From Anodontia alba (lineage: Eukaryota > Mollusca > Bivalvia > Lucinida > Lucinidae): 64,000 nucleotides of DNA. Position 1 is the stretch's first letter; each line of letters starts with the position of its first letter. Shown piece after piece: positions 51,545-62,339 of the stretch. A model generated the notes under the pieces. It saw only the letters and a program-made list of their open reading frames with translations. It was not told the origin of the DNA and did no database searches. The stretch lies in the NCBI GenBank assembly GCA_964016985.1, contig OZ024828.1:10382610-10446609 (forward strand). Direction: 5' to 3'. Position numbers and translations under genes: made by a program.

Positions 51545-51680
51545 TATACCACTCATACCCTACCACTCATATCCTAAATTTGAACAAGCCCACTGACAAT
51601 TTTATAGCATGTCTAAAAGGTATTGACTGAATGGTTAACAGAATAGACCCAGATCAGACTGCTCCCTAGGTACCTATAAA
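51545..51680. mobile_element. Family H MITE, left part
   Basis: CATATCCTAAATTTGAACAAGC, GACTGAATGGTTAACAGAATAG and ACCCAGATCAGACTGCTCCC, then cut. Confidence 0.65.
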
Positions 51681-51690
51681 CTACTCAGTT

Positions 51691-51897
51691 TCCTTTTTAA
51701 CCCATTGTAGACTGAATGAACTCACCAACACTATATATTGGAGGATTCTAATTTCAATTTTAGGTATGTCAGGCTATGTGATTTAGATATTCTGAGAGAA
51801 AAATGGGTGAACTGTTTGTAAACAGTGGCGACCCTGATCAGGTCTGCACTGTTTGCCAATTACCCTTTTAGTGGTCTCACGACTACAATAGGTTAAG
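51691..51897. mobile_element. Family N MITE
   Basis: TTAACCCATTGTAGACTGAATG to GTCTCACGACTACAATAGGTTAA, with core AACAGTGGCGACCCTGATCAGG. Confidence 0.8.
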
Positions 51898-51917
51898 TGG
51901 TGAAAATTCAGGGGCTC

Positions 51918-52862
51918 TAGTTAGGCCAAAAAAAAATAATCATTAGATTCTCAGGCCCCGCCACATGTACCAAAAAGTCTGCGCATAAGCCTTTTTTTCC
52001 CTGTCCAATAAAAAAAACACATCCGCGTCTGATACAGCATGCCGGTGCGTCGCGGTTTTTAAAATCCTAGTTTTAGACTAATGCAACTGAAGCATACACG
52101 GTCACTTAAACGCTTATATTATTGATTTTTTCATTGGATTGAACATTGCGAGTAAGCGTTTTAGCACCATCATTGATCAAAATGGCTGCCGAAGCGCAAG
52201 TTGTGTAAACAAAACTTGTGTTTCCTTCGTTTTCAAAGCAGATGTCTCAAATATCCACCCAGATTTCATCCGGGGCTACGGTGCATCTGTCCTGGAACAT
52301 TATAGGCGGTTACGAAAAAGTACAATTGCCGAGTTGTATAACGGCATAAAATCGGGATCCGATGTATCGACCTGGTCCTTCCCGGATGAATTATCAAACC
52401 ACGATGTAAGTGTGTCGATCGGACGCTCCAAAATAGACACATTCGACAGAATTTCTGTCAACACATCCCTCTCTGAAGGTATATAAACCTTTGGTAGAAA
52501 TTTAAACTGGAGCTGCACAAACTGATTTTATTACTTTACTTTACTAAACTTTAGCTGGTAGGGGACTATCCTTTATATTTAATAATAATAGGGACATATA
52601 AAAAAGTTATCCTCAGTACTTCTCCTTAATTTAGCTATGTCTAGGCGTCCAAAAATTAAGTATTTTTATGGTAATATTACTATAAAATGCATTTCATGAA
52701 ACGAGTCCTTTTAAAGGGTTCGTGTAATAAAAAAAAAGTTCCCTCGCCTGTTTCAAGAGTAAAAAAAAAAAAAAAAAAAAAATTCCTGCCTGCCTCATCT
52801 GTTTTTGCCAAAAATGGCCTGAGAATCTAATAATTAATTTTTTTGGCCTTATATAGAGTAGT
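51918..52862. mobile_element. TIR-bounded element (about 945 bp) carrying an ORF
   Basis: CTCTAGTTAGGCCAAAAAAA then ATTAGATTCTCAGGCC on the left are mirrored by GGCCTGAGAATCTAAT and TTTTTTTGGCCTTATATAGAG on the right. The interior is CpG-richer than its surroundings and holds a 115-codon frame. Superfamily is unknown; target duplication not resolved. Confidence 0.7.
52139..52486 (+). CDS. 115-codon open frame inside the TIR element, possible captured exon
   Basis: Starts MNIASKRFSTIIDQNG, passes FVFKADVSNIHPDFIRGYG and SVLEHYRRLRKSTIAELY, and ends SVNTSLSEGI. Composition looks protein-like (mixed charge, few low-complexity runs). The frame ends just after GAAGGTATAT, where GTATAT could act as a splice donor at 52479. 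No transposase motif is visible and I do not recognise the protein. It may be a terminal fragment of a transposon gene, a host exon carried by the element, or a chance frame. No promoter or upstream acceptor could be defined. Confidence 0.35.
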   Translation: MNIASKRFSTIIDQNGCRSASCVNKTCVSFVFKADVSNIHPDFIRGYGASVLEHYRRLRKSTIAELYNGIKSGSDVSTWSFPDELSNHDVSVSIGRSKIDTFDRISVNTSLSEGI

Positions 52863-52869
52863 TCATAAT

Positions 52870-53330
52870 TATCGATGATGATGATTTGGTATTTTACATC
52901 CCTTTCAGTATTATTGAAGTCATATCAAGACGTGATGGAAGGATGATAATGAAAGGCTCTGTGCAATGAACTTGAAGCATCATACAGTCATGAGCTGAAT
53001 TCCATCTCCAGCAGGATTTGAACCAGGGACCTCATGATCCGAAGTCAAGGGCCCAGTTGTTCAAAGCTAACATTGTCGTTAGTTAACGATTCGTTAAAAT
53101 TTACATCAAGTGATACGCAAATATTCTGAAATTTTTTGCTGAAAAAATGTGAGTAGCTTTTGCAGTGCAAAAGCTACTCACATTTTTTCAGCAAAAAATC
53201 TCAGAATATTGTATATTGAATCTGCTAAAACAATTAACGAAATGACCCTTAACGAGATCGTTAAGCTAATGATGCTTTGAACAACTGGGCCCTGAATGCT
53301 AACCACTTGGCCATCTGAGCGCTTCTGCAG
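52870..53330 (-). mobile_element. tRNA-derived SINE (fourth type) split by a J element
   Basis: Minus strand: GCTCAGATGGCCAAGTGGTTAG (box A) at the far end, then the J insertion, then GGTTCAAATCCTGCTGG (box B) and a body ending GATGTAAAATACC. Confidence 0.8.
53049..53292. mobile_element. Family J MITE inside the SINE head
   Basis: GGGCCCAGTTGTTCAAAGC and mirror; hairpin GTAGCTTTTGCAGTGCAAAAGC almost perfect. It separates box A from box B of the SINE. Confidence 0.93.
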
Positions 53331-53614
53331 TTCATATAATGAACTTGTAAATCAGACAAGTGGTGGTCACAATCTGCAAATCAAAGATGTGGTGGTCACA
53401 ATCACTCACTCCTTTCATAATACATGACCAACGCATTCTTTTTATTAGTCTTGAAGATTATTTTTACACATTCCTGTTCAATTTTCTATGTGGGGAGCAA
53501 AATGATATGCATTGTTTCAAAAGTGGTACTTGCTATTCACTAAAACAAACAATATCAGATTATTAATTGTCAATTGCCTTCTCATGTCTCAATACCAGAT
53601 GATAGAATAATGTT

Positions 53615-53823
53615 TTAAGGTTTGCAAACTGGGTGAAATTTTGATAGATGACATTTTCAAACATTTTTCTTATTTTTCCTAGAAAATAGAATTTGACATT
53701 TCATGCAAACTGTCTCCCAGGAGACAGTTTGCATGAAATTTCAAAGCTTAATTTCTGTGAAAAATAAGAAAAATATTGTCAATTTTCATCTGCTGAATTT
53801 GCCCATAGCATGTTAAATGTTAA
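53615..53823. mobile_element. Family C MITE
   Basis: TTAAGGTTTGCAAACTGGGTG to CCCATAGCATGTTAAATG; hairpin GCAAACTGTCTCCCAGGAGACAGTTTGC. Confidence 0.85.
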
Positions 53824-53895
53824 TCAAACAATGCTTCAAGAGATTGTAGGCTTTTAACTTTATGTTTTTAAAAAATCTCTTTAGTGGGGGCTGCA

Positions 53896-54110
53896 TTAGC
53901 CTTTACCACTCCCTCGGCAAATTCAGCAGACGACAATTTGTTGATATATCTTATTTTTTCCAGAAAACAGGTCTTAACATTTCATTCAAATTGTCTCCTA
54001 GACAATTTGTATGAAATGTCAAAACCTGTTTTCTGGGATTTTTTTTTTTTTTTTAAATATTTTTTTAAAATGTTATCTGCTGAAATTTTTACCCAGTGTG
54101 CCAAGCAATA
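53896..54110. mobile_element. Family C MITE
   Basis: GCCTTTACCACTCCCTCGGC to TTTTACCCAGTGTGCCAAGC; a poly-T run has grown in the right arm. Confidence 0.82.
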
Positions 54111-54159
54111 ATGACTCAAGTGTTATATTTTTGCAATGGCTTTGTGGTCTTCTTTGTAC

Positions 54160-54365
54160 CTTATCTACCCTATAAGTAGTCTGACAGACAAGCCTAGGCA
54201 AATAATGTAGACCTAGAACAAAGGATTTGATCATGGTTTGCTATACATCCAGCAGTTTTGAGACATAACAACAGGTTAGTAAAATTGAACTTGTTTGGGG
54301 ATTTGGACAAGCATGGTAAGGAGTTAAGGGGGTCAAATATTTTAGGAAATTATGGTAAATAAATT
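54160..54365. mobile_element. Family H MITE
   Basis: TTATCTACCCTATAAGTAGTCTG, AACAACAGGTTAGTAAAATTG and ATTTTAGGAAATTATGGTAA; the core is degraded. Confidence 0.65.
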
Positions 54366-54552
54366 GATAAAGTTAGAGATCATGCTGTTAACTGGACTTA
54401 GAAGTAGTGAAAGTATTTCAAGAACCTTTAGGAAAAACACTCGAAAACATATTTTAGAACCTAAAGGAAAAACACTCGAAAATATTTTTAGTTACAAATT
54501 GTGTTTACTTTCAGGATGACTTAAGTTGCTTTCCCTAGTGCTTTGAACACTT

Positions 54553-54764
54553 GCCCCGAGTCTAGACTGAATAGACTTTCCACACTATATATACTGGAAG
54601 AGTCCAATATCAATTTTAGGTATGTCAGGCTATGCAATTTAGCTACTCCTAGATAAAAATAGCTAAACTATTTGCAAACAGCGCATTCTGCGGCATCTGA
54701 TCTGGGTCTGCACTGTTTGCCAATTACTCTTTTGGAGGTCTCTAGACTAAAATGGATTAGTAGA
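54553..54764. mobile_element. Family N MITE
   Basis: CGAGTCTAGACTGAATAGAC, TGTCAGGCTATGCAATTTAG and TCTCTAGACTAAAATGGATTA. Confidence 0.75.
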
Positions 54765-54799
54765 ACTGCATTGCATAGCTGGACCATCTAAAAGAATAA

Positions 54800-54850
54800 T
54801 AGATGAATATATATTTTTTTTCCATGGAAATATATGTTGTGGGTACCCCG
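54800..54850. mobile_element. Family F fragment
   Basis: CCATGGAAATATATGTTGTGGGTACCC; stops where the tandem array begins. Confidence 0.5.
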
Positions 54851-55668
54851 ATTAGACCATTGTTATTCATATACGACTTGGCTAATCACAGTTCATAAAT
54901 GATCTAAGCACTCACTATAATCATGGCATAGTTGTTCACATATGATTCTGCCAGCCTCTGTTGCCATATGAAACTTACAATCACATTTTATACATGACTT
55001 GGACATTTATATGTTATAACTGATCTAATCTAAGCAGTCACTGTTTATATATATTATAATTTGGTCATAGTTGTTCATATATTATTCTGCCAGTCTCTGC
55101 TAACACATGAACCTTACAACAACAATTCATATGACTTAGACATTTGATCTAAGCAGCCACTGTTTATATATATTACAATCTGGTCACACTTGTTCATATA
55201 TCATTCTGCCAGTCTCTGCTGACACATGGACCATAAAATTACACTTCATACTTGAGCAGTTACTGGTTATAACAGTCTCATCAGTCACAGTTCATATATA
55301 TATTATTTTGTCTTAGTTGTTCATATGATTCTGCGGACACATGATCCAGAGAACTACTATTCATATAAGATCTGGCCAGTCACTGTTCACAAACGATCTT
55401 AACAGTCACTGTTTATATATAATCTGGTCATAGCTGTTTATATATGATTCTGCAAGACTCTACTGACACATGTCCCCAACCATTTCTATTCATATATGAT
55501 TTGTGCAGTCACTGTTCACAAATGATCTGAGCAGTCACTGTTCATATATATAGTCATAGTTTTTCATTATGCTTCTGCCAGTCTCTGTTGACACATATCT
55601 CAGACCACCACTATTCATATATGATCTGATCAATCACTGTTCACAAATGATCTGTCAAGCAGTCACTG

Positions 55669-55715
<47 letters not shown>

Positions 55716-56560
55716 CTGGTCATAGTTTTTCATATATGATTCTGCCAGTCTCTGCTAACACATATCCCAGGCCATTACTACTCATATATGAGTTTATGAG
55801 TTTACAAATGATCTGAGCAGACACTTTTCATACATATAATTTTGTCATAGTTGTTCATATATGATCCTGCCAGACTCTGCTGACAATTCCCAGACCATTA
55901 CTATTTATATATGATCTGTGCAGCAACTATTCACAAATGATCTGAGCAGTCACTGTTTGTACATATAATCTGATGATAGTTTTTCATTTATCATTCTATG
56001 AGTCTCTGTCCCACACAATTACTATTCAAATATGATCTGGCCAGTCACTATTCACAAATGATCTGAACAATCCTCTTTATATGTATAATTTTGTCATAGT
56101 TGTTCATATATGATTCTACCAGTCTTTGTTGACATATGTCCCAGACCATCACTACTCATATATGATCTGGATAGTCAATGTTCATAAATGATCTTATTGT
56201 GGTCACTGCTCATATATATAATTTGACCATAGTTTTTCATGTATCATTCTGACAATCTCTGTTGACACATGTCCCTGACTATCACTACTTATATATGATC
56301 TAGGCAGTCAATGTTCATGATCTAATTGTGGTCACTGCTCGTATATATTTGATCACAGTTTTTCATGTATTATTCTGCCAATCTCTGTTGACACATGATC
56401 AGACAATCAAAACAATATTCATATTTGACTTGGACATTCACTGTTCATAATGATGTATGTGGTAACTACTGATATAAATAATTTGTTCATAGTTTTTCAT
56501 ATATGATTCTACCAGTCTTTGTTGATATATGAATCGACAATCACAATAATATTCATACAT
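54850..56560 (+). repeat. Satellite-like array, about 13 units of 120-140 bp
   Basis: Each unit has ATGATTCTGCCAGTCTCTG, TGACACATGxxCCAGACCA, ATTCATATATGATCTG, GCAGTCACTGTTCACAAATG and ATATATAATCTGGTCATAG. Anchors at about 54943, 55083, 55203, 55330, 55448, 55571, 55741, 55863, 55993, 56113, 56243, 56371 and 56505. Units are strongly diverged, so the array is old. Confidence 0.9.
55670..55713. repeat. (AT)n microsatellite inside the array
   Basis: About 22 AT units grown from the ATATAT of one array unit. Confidence 0.95.
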
Positions 56561-56571
56561 GACTTGGAGAC

Positions 56572-56672
56572 AATTTGCATGAAATGTCAAAGTCTGTTTT
56601 TTGAGAGAAGTAAGAAAAATATCACCTATCACCAGTTTGTTGTCTGCTTAATTTGCCCTGAGAAAGGTAAAG
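56572..56672. mobile_element. Family C MITE, right half
   Basis: GGAGACAATTTGCATGAAATG to TTTGCCCTGAGAAAGG, joined at the palindrome apex to the end of the array. Confidence 0.75.
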
Positions 56673-57034
56673 TTTAATTTGTTCTTGCTAAAATATCTGA
56701 AGACATGACAAGGATTCTCTCTTGTATGAACATCTTAATTCATAATACATGTGATTTAATACTCGCCAGCATTTCTGACTTTATTCAAATTTACCAAACT
56801 GACTATGAAATTAACATTTTCTTATAGTACAAAGAAAATAAGGTTCACCATTTCAGACAAATCATCTCATTTATAATATACATGAAATATTTTCATAACT
56901 TCTTGGAAAAAATATTAATATTAATTTGAGCTGTTCCCCACAGATATTTAAATTCAACATGCAAGGGGTTAATTAACGAAATATGCATGTAAAATCTAAT
57001 GAAATTCTCAGATCCTGTTTATCTGGCATTGTTC

Positions 57035-57215
57035 TAGATGAGAAGGAATATCAGGCAAGTACTTTTCTTATTTCTCCATGAAAACATGTTGTTGGTACTC
57101 ATCAGAATTGTCTCACCAAGGCACTTCAAATGAGTACATACAACATCTGTTTTCGTGGAGATAAGAAAAATACTGATACTTTTTGGTTGAAAAAGTGCCT
57201 TTTCCAGAGCTATGA
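57035..57215. mobile_element. Family F MITE
   Basis: Ends ATTGTTCTAGATGAGAAGG and CTTTTCCAGAGCTATG; TGTTGGTACTCATCAGAATTG hairpin. Confidence 0.78.
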
Positions 57216-57310
57216 GCAAGAATGTCCATCAAGAAGCCAAATTTACATATGTCAATTAGAACCATGTCTATGGAAAAAGTACCTTATCACTGGGTTTTAC
57301 CAATTTTATT

Positions 57311-57511
57311 TTAACCCTAGTCCTGCTGAACCCAGATATGTCCTGCCTTTGCAAACAGTGTAGATCCACGATCAGTTGGCTTAGCAAAATGATCTGGATC
57401 TGCACTGTTTGCCACTAAGTATGTGAATTTATATCTGGATGAAGTAATCTGATTGGCTAAAAATTAGAAATGGGCCTGGCATCTTAATTTATTCAGCAGG
57501 ACAAGGGTTAA
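57311..57511 (+). mobile_element. Family A MITE
   Basis: TTAACCCTAGTCCTGCTGAA to TTCAGCAGGACAAGGGTTAA; hairpin partly lost (AGTTGGCTTAGCAAAATGATC). Confidence 0.92.
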
Positions 57512-57725
57512 AGGGACCGAATACCCGTGGCAGATTTTCTGCCATTTTGTACAAGAGAGATAACTTTTGAGATTTCCTGTTTGCTTTTCTGCAGGCCAAA
57601 TCCATTCTGAAAAGGGGTACATTCTAAAAGGAAACAATGTGGCAACGGGAGCAAATTCTTTCCTTTTAGAGTAGACCCCTTTTTAGACGGGAAGCAAAAC
57701 AATTTTCATACTTGCCTCCGCAAAG
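57512..57725. mobile_element. Family K repeat
   Basis: AGGGACCGAATACCCGTGGCAG, ATTTCCTGTTTGCTTTTCTGC, CATTCTGAAAAGGGGTAC and GACCCCTTTTTAGACGGG. Confidence 0.55.
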
Positions 57726-57748
57726 TGTATCCATTCTGCTTACTTAAT

Positions 57749-57965
57749 TTAACATTTATCACGCAATGGGCAAAATCAGCTGATGACAAACTGATTATAT
57801 TTTTCTTACTTTTCCTAAAAAATAGGATCTGACACTTCATGCAAACTGTCTCCTAATGCATGAGGTGTCAAATGCAATTTTCTAGGAAAAATAACAAAAA
57901 AAAAAAAAAAAAAAAAAATCAAAATGTAGTCTGCTGAAACTTTTACCCAGCATGTAAAGTGTTTA
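57749..57965. mobile_element. Family C MITE with poly-A expansion
   Basis: TTAACATTTATCACGCAATGGG to TTTTACCCAGCATGTAAAG; about 22 A in the right arm. Confidence 0.82.
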
Positions 57966-57972
57966 AAATTTA

Positions 57973-58251
57973 TCATTACGAAAACACACCTATTCAAATA
58001 TATAGAACATTTCACCTCCAAAAACTAAACATTTTCAGATGAAAAACTCTGACAGTTTTTATATTTCTGCTCAAAACATAGATTGTTGGTACTCGTTAGA
58101 ACCGCCTCAGCAAGGCGGTTCTAACGAGTACCCACAATCTATGTTTTTGAGCAGAAATAAGAAAAATAATGTTTACCCCTGTAAACCCCAGTTTTACTAT
58201 ATAAAAGTGGGGTTTAAGGGGGTCAGTATTATATAGGCATGTTTTCATGAT
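57973..58251. mobile_element. Family E MITE, full length
   Basis: CATTACGAAAACACACCTATTC and GGCATGTTTTCATGATG ends; hairpin GTACTCGTTAGAACCGCCTC and mirror almost perfect. Confidence 0.92.
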
Positions 58252-58486
58252 GTGTACTAGCCATCATGTAAGCCTGAGCATATAAGCTTCTCCATGCTGT
58301 TGCTAAATGTTTTTGGTTGAAGAAACCATCTTAAGCAGGGCCTGGGTCAAAACTGCATGTGCAATAAGGTACCTTTTTGTTTGTTACAGATCACTTGATG
58401 TTGCCAATTTGACATGAGCAGATGCAATAATTTGCATTCAATCATCTTTCATTCATCAAATATTTGGAATTCAGATTTAAAGCTTA

Positions 58487-58690
58487 GCACTCTGGGTAAA
58501 ATTATCAGCAGACGACATTTGAAAATATTTTTCTGATTTTTCCCAGAAAGCAGGATACGACATTTCATGCCAATTGTCTCCACTGGAGAAATTTGCATGA
58601 AATATCAAATCCTGCCTTCTGAGTAAAATCAGAAAAAAATATTTCAATATGTCATCTGCTGAAAATTTTACTCAGAGTGCAATGGGTTAA
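58487..58690. mobile_element. Family C MITE
   Basis: TTAAAGCTTAGCACTCTGGG to ACTCAGAGTGCAATGGGTTAA; hairpin GTCTCCACTGGAG. Confidence 0.85.
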
Positions 58691-58760
58691 TGAGAAATTC
58701 TATGTTTCCACTACAAAACCAGACAAGATCACTAACACTTCCAGCCTTTTGAAGCCTGTA

Positions 58761-58980
58761 TTAACCCTTAACCTTTATTACTCTCTGAGCAAATTCAGCA
58801 GATGACAAACTGGTGATAATTTTCTTCTTTTTCCCAGGAAACAGGATATGACATTGCACGCAAAATGTCTCCATTGGACACAATTTGCATGAAATGTCAA
58901 ATCCTGTTTTCTGGAAAAAATTATAAAAATATTTCAGCATGTCGTCTGCTGAAAAATTTATCAAGCATGCTAAGTACTAA
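58761..58980. mobile_element. Family C MITE
   Basis: TTAACCCTTAACCTTTATTAC to ATCAAGCATGCTAAGTAC; hairpin ATGTCTCCATTGGACACAAT. Confidence 0.85.
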
Positions 58981-59215
58981 AGCACCATTCAAAATAGTAG
59001 CAGACAACAATATGAAACACGTTTTTTTTTTGTTGGGTTTTTGTTGCTGTTGTTTATTCAGAGAAACTAATGTTTGATATGTAATGTGAATTTCATGTAA
59101 AATGCCTGCCGGTCCTATATAAAATACCTGCCAAGCCGTATTTTCTGAAAAATGAAAGAACAAATTTGGAATGCTGTCTGCTACAATTTTGAACACTTTG
59201 AGTATGAAACTCTAA
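58981..59215. mobile_element. Family D MITE, diverged
   Basis: GCACCATTCAAAATAGTAGCAG to GCTGTCTGCTACAATTTTG; the hairpin has a small duplication (AATGCCTGCC / AATACCTGCC). Confidence 0.7.
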
Positions 59216-59233
59216 ATGCTGAATTCAAACCAT

Positions 59234-59489
59234 TTAACATTTAGCATGCTGGATAAACAATTTCAACAGATGACAATTTGATACAGTGTTTCTTATTTTT
59301 CCCAGAAAATAGGCTTTGACATTTCATGCAAACTGTCTCCTGAAGAGGGTGTCGGCATGAAATGTCAAAGCCTATTTTCTGGAAAAAAAAAGAAGAAAAG
59401 TATCATCAATTTGTCATCTGCTGAAAATTCATAAAAACATTTTCAGAATGTTGTCTGCTACAGTTTTGCTTAGCACTGTAAGACATTAA
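59234..59489. mobile_element. Family C MITE with a family D right terminus
   Basis: The left and core are C (TTAACATTTAGCATGCTGG, GCAAACTGTCTCC). After TTTGTCATCTGCTG the end switches to ATTTTCAGAATGTTGTCTGC plus TTAGCACTGTAAGAC, a D terminus. It shares TTAA with the next family A copy. Confidence 0.75.
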
Positions 59490-59700
59490 TCCTTATCCTG
59501 CTGAATAATTTAATTAGCCACACCCATTTCTGACTATCAGCCAATCAGATTGCATCATATAATATTTTCATTCAAATTCACAAACTGAATGACAAACAGT
59601 GTAGATCCTGATCAGATGGCTTCTTCTTCAGAAGCCATCTGATCTGGATCTACACTGTTTACAAGGTAGAGGTTGTCATGAACAGCAGGATAAGGGTTAA
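59486..59700 (-). mobile_element. Family A MITE
   Basis: TTAATCCTTATCCTGCTGAA to AACAGCAGGATAAGGGTTAA. Terminal changes are matched at both ends (CTTATCC / GGATAAG), as in a distinct subfamily. Confidence 0.9.
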
Positions 59701-60148
59701 ATGTTCTGTTCCTGTCAGAAGCTTCATAAAACATGCCAATTGCCAGATGTTAATTAAAATTTTAATAAAGATTTGCATATGGACAATAATGACATTTCCG
59801 ACAAGGTATAATTGGGCAGGGGTGAGACGACAAGTCTAATAACTTCATCAGCATTGCATAATTATTTAACCTTTAACCTTCAAATTTTACATATTAGCAG
59901 AATTCAGAATCTAACTTCAAGCCTGTAAAATTTGCATATTGAAAAGTAGAAGACATTAAATTGTTAACTTGTAGCTTTCAAAATATGCATATAACCATAC
60001 CTATAGCAAATTAAGAAGCTTTCACACATAAAATATGTAAGTGTCATCCCTGAATGTTTTACCCAGCATGCTAGGTGTTCAAATGTATTTTAAAGCAAAA
60101 TGTTCATAGTCGCATTTGCTTTTTTTTACAGAATGCCACCAGGAGCTT
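59701..60148. other. Unique AT-rich stretch
   Basis: ATTAATTAAAATTTTAATAAAG and several ATTTGCATAT sites; a stub of a family C end (TTTTACCCAGCATGCTAGG) at 60057. No coding frame. Confidence 0.35.
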
Positions 60149-60366
60149 TTAATCCTTAAATTGCTATTCACAAATGCAGCAGACGGCATTCTGATTTCTT
60201 TCTTTTTCTTTGTATTTTTCAGAGATATTAAGGTTTGACATTTCATGTGAATCATCTGCTTAGCAGACAATTTGCATGAAATGCCAAGTCTTATTTTCTC
60301 TGGAAAATAATAAAAAAAATTAGAATAGGGTCTGCTATGATTTTGCTTGGCACTTTAAGGGTCAAT
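60149..60366. mobile_element. Family D MITE, full length
   Basis: TTAATCCTTAAATTGCTATTC to TTGCTTGGCACTTTAAGGG; hairpin ATCATCTGCTTAGCAGACAAT. Confidence 0.85.
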
Positions 60367-61410
60367 CTTTAGTGAGACGAGATTGTAGGGTTTCAATCAG
60401 CATTTTTGTCATTTTGGTTATTACTGCTTCAAGAGCATTATTTGTCTTAGTCACTTTTATATTTAATGGGACACATTAGTTCCATTATGATTAAACTACC
60501 TTTGCTCTTTCCAAGTTCTTTTTTCCCCTATTTCTGAGACATTTTTCTGACATGTTCTTGTCAAAATTGATTCAGGAAACACCAAAATAGTGGACAGCTT
60601 TCTTTTCACAAGCATCCCTTGTATAATAAAACTGTTAAAAATGAAAATTTTGAAAGACATATAAAAATGTGCCTTTGGGGCATTTGCTGACAGGGAAGGC
60701 CCTGATTACACCCTTAATCTGGAGCTAAGATAGCCAAACAAAAGTTCTCATCTTTTCCTTGCACATGATTTAATTAATTTCGAGAAATAAAATCCATTCT
60801 GGGACTGTTCAACAAATAAATGCACAATCCAAAGAAAACTTTGGCCACATATTATCAACTGTGCATCAAGCCTAGATCAATAATGACCAAATAGGGCTAT
60901 CCCTGTGATTTACTGCGGTACTACCAAATTGTCTCTTCCTGTCCTATCCTGACCTTTGTCTCCAGGGGATTAAACAAATTGGACAAATTGCAACAAATGA
61001 TGAGTCAGAGATTTAAATGCATGCATGGGAATCTGAAAACGTTGAAGCATCCGATGGTATCTTGTTGAATTACAGAGATTCATCAGCCTAAAGCAGCAAT
61101 ATCCGCTAAATCTACTGTCATTAAGAAAGTGGTCATCACATGCTCATTAATCAGAGTGCTGCAGATGCTCTGTAAGCCCCTTGGCCATGTGACAATAGGA
61201 TTCTGTCAGAAATGGACTAGAGGTTATGTATAATACGGAATATCTGATAAGAATTAACACGGGTTGCACATGTTCACAATATTTGCAGGAAGTTAAGAAA
61301 AAAAAAAAAAACGAAAAAAAAAAAAAAAACAACAAAAAAAACAACATCTGAAGTCTACAAGTTCTCACAAAGTTTACATATGAGTACCTTTAGAAGCCAA
61401 CTTTGAATAA
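60367..61410. other. Largest apparently repeat-free stretch
   Basis: More than 1 kb without any of the window's repeat families, with mixed composition, TTTAATTAATTTCGAG (60769) and TAAATGCATGCATGGG (61014). A poly-A tract lies at 61299-61344. Candidate conserved non-coding DNA; no exon found. Confidence 0.35.
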
Positions 61411-61416
61411 GTTTCA

Positions 61417-61467
61417 CTCTTAAAGTATCGATCACAACTGCAGCAGTTAACATTTTGAAATCTGTAA
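61417..61467. mobile_element. Family D end fragment
   Basis: CTCTTAAAGTATCGATCAC and CTGCAGCAGTTAACATTTTG. Confidence 0.55.
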
Positions 61468-61495
61468 AACTGATTCAGTTGAAACCCTGAAACCC

Positions 61496-61527
61496 TCCCT
61501 CCACACCCCCCCCACCCCCCTCCACCC

Positions 61528-61558
<31 letters not shown>

Positions 61559-61559
61559 A
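61496..61559 (+). repeat. Poly-C and (CA)n tract
   Basis: CACCCCCCCCA runs, about 24 C, then about 8 CA units. Confidence 0.9.
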
Positions 61560-61589
61560 ATTTTACTGCCTGAGAATGTGTGTAAAATT

Positions 61590-61710
61590 GCTGGGCAAGA
61601 GGCAAATAGTGTAAACCCTGATCAGATGCCACATTCTGAGATGTCTGATCTGGGTCTACACTGTTTGCTTAGGTCTGTCTGTCCAAATATGTACAGTAAG
61701 TATGCTAGTA
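61590..61710. mobile_element. Family H MITE
   Basis: AATAGTGTAAACCCTGATCAG / TGATCTGGGTCTACACTG hairpin and GTCTGTCTGTCCAAATATG. Confidence 0.75.
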
Positions 61711-61770
61711 TAATTCAATCGAACCTCCTTAGAAATCCTGGATCCGCCCCTGTTTTTAATGTTTTGTCCT

Positions 61771-61954
61771 GTTGACACTTTGCATGCTGGGTAAAAAATT
61801 CAGCAGACGATATTTTGAAATATTTTTCTTATTTTTCATAGAAAATAGGATCTGACACTTCATGCAAATTGTCAGATCCTATTTTCTAGGAAAAATAAGA
61901 AAAATATTTCAAAATGCCCTCTGCTGAATTTGCACATAGTATGGAAATAGTTAA
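61771..61954. mobile_element. Family C MITE with short loop
   Basis: GACACTTTGCATGCTGGG to TTGCACATAGTATGGAAATAG; the loop is reduced to GCAAATTGTCAGATCC. It ends at the TTAA that opens the next family A copy. Confidence 0.85.
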
Positions 61955-62156
61955 CCCTTGTCCTGGTGAACCTAGATATACCAGGCCTTTGCAGTGTAGC
62001 TCCAGATCAGTGGGCTTCTGAAGAAGCCAACTGATCTGGATCTGCACTGTTTGTCATTCACTATGCAAATTTATATCAACAATCTGAATCAAGGAATCTG
62101 ACTGGCTGACAATTAGAAGTGGGAGTGACATCTTAATTTATTCTGCATGACAAGGG
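61951..62156 (+). mobile_element. Family A MITE, right TTAA lost
   Basis: TTAACCCTTGTCCTGGTGAA to TTCTGCATGACAAGGG, followed by AAAATAAG of a family C half copy. Confidence 0.9.
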
Positions 62157-62290
62157 AAAATAAGATAAGAACTTCTCCTCAGGAGACAATTTGCATGAAA
62201 TGTTAAATCCTCTCTACTGTACAAAAATAAGAAAATATCATAAATTTGTCCTCTGTTGCATTTGCCCAAAGAGCAGTTATGGTCAACTGG
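62157..62290. mobile_element. Family C MITE, right half
   Basis: CTCCTCAGGAGACAATTTGC to CATTTGCCCAAAGAGCAG. The left half is replaced by the family A copy. Confidence 0.75.
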
Positions 62291-62339
62291 CCAGACTGTA
62301 ACTATTTTAATGCCTTATCAATCAATCAATAAATTCACA

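Noticed and set aside
57815..58021. 68-codon frame and similar FFLFF/EKNKKN peptides throughout
   Set aside because: These come from the TTTTTCTTATTTTTCCCAG arms of MITEs.
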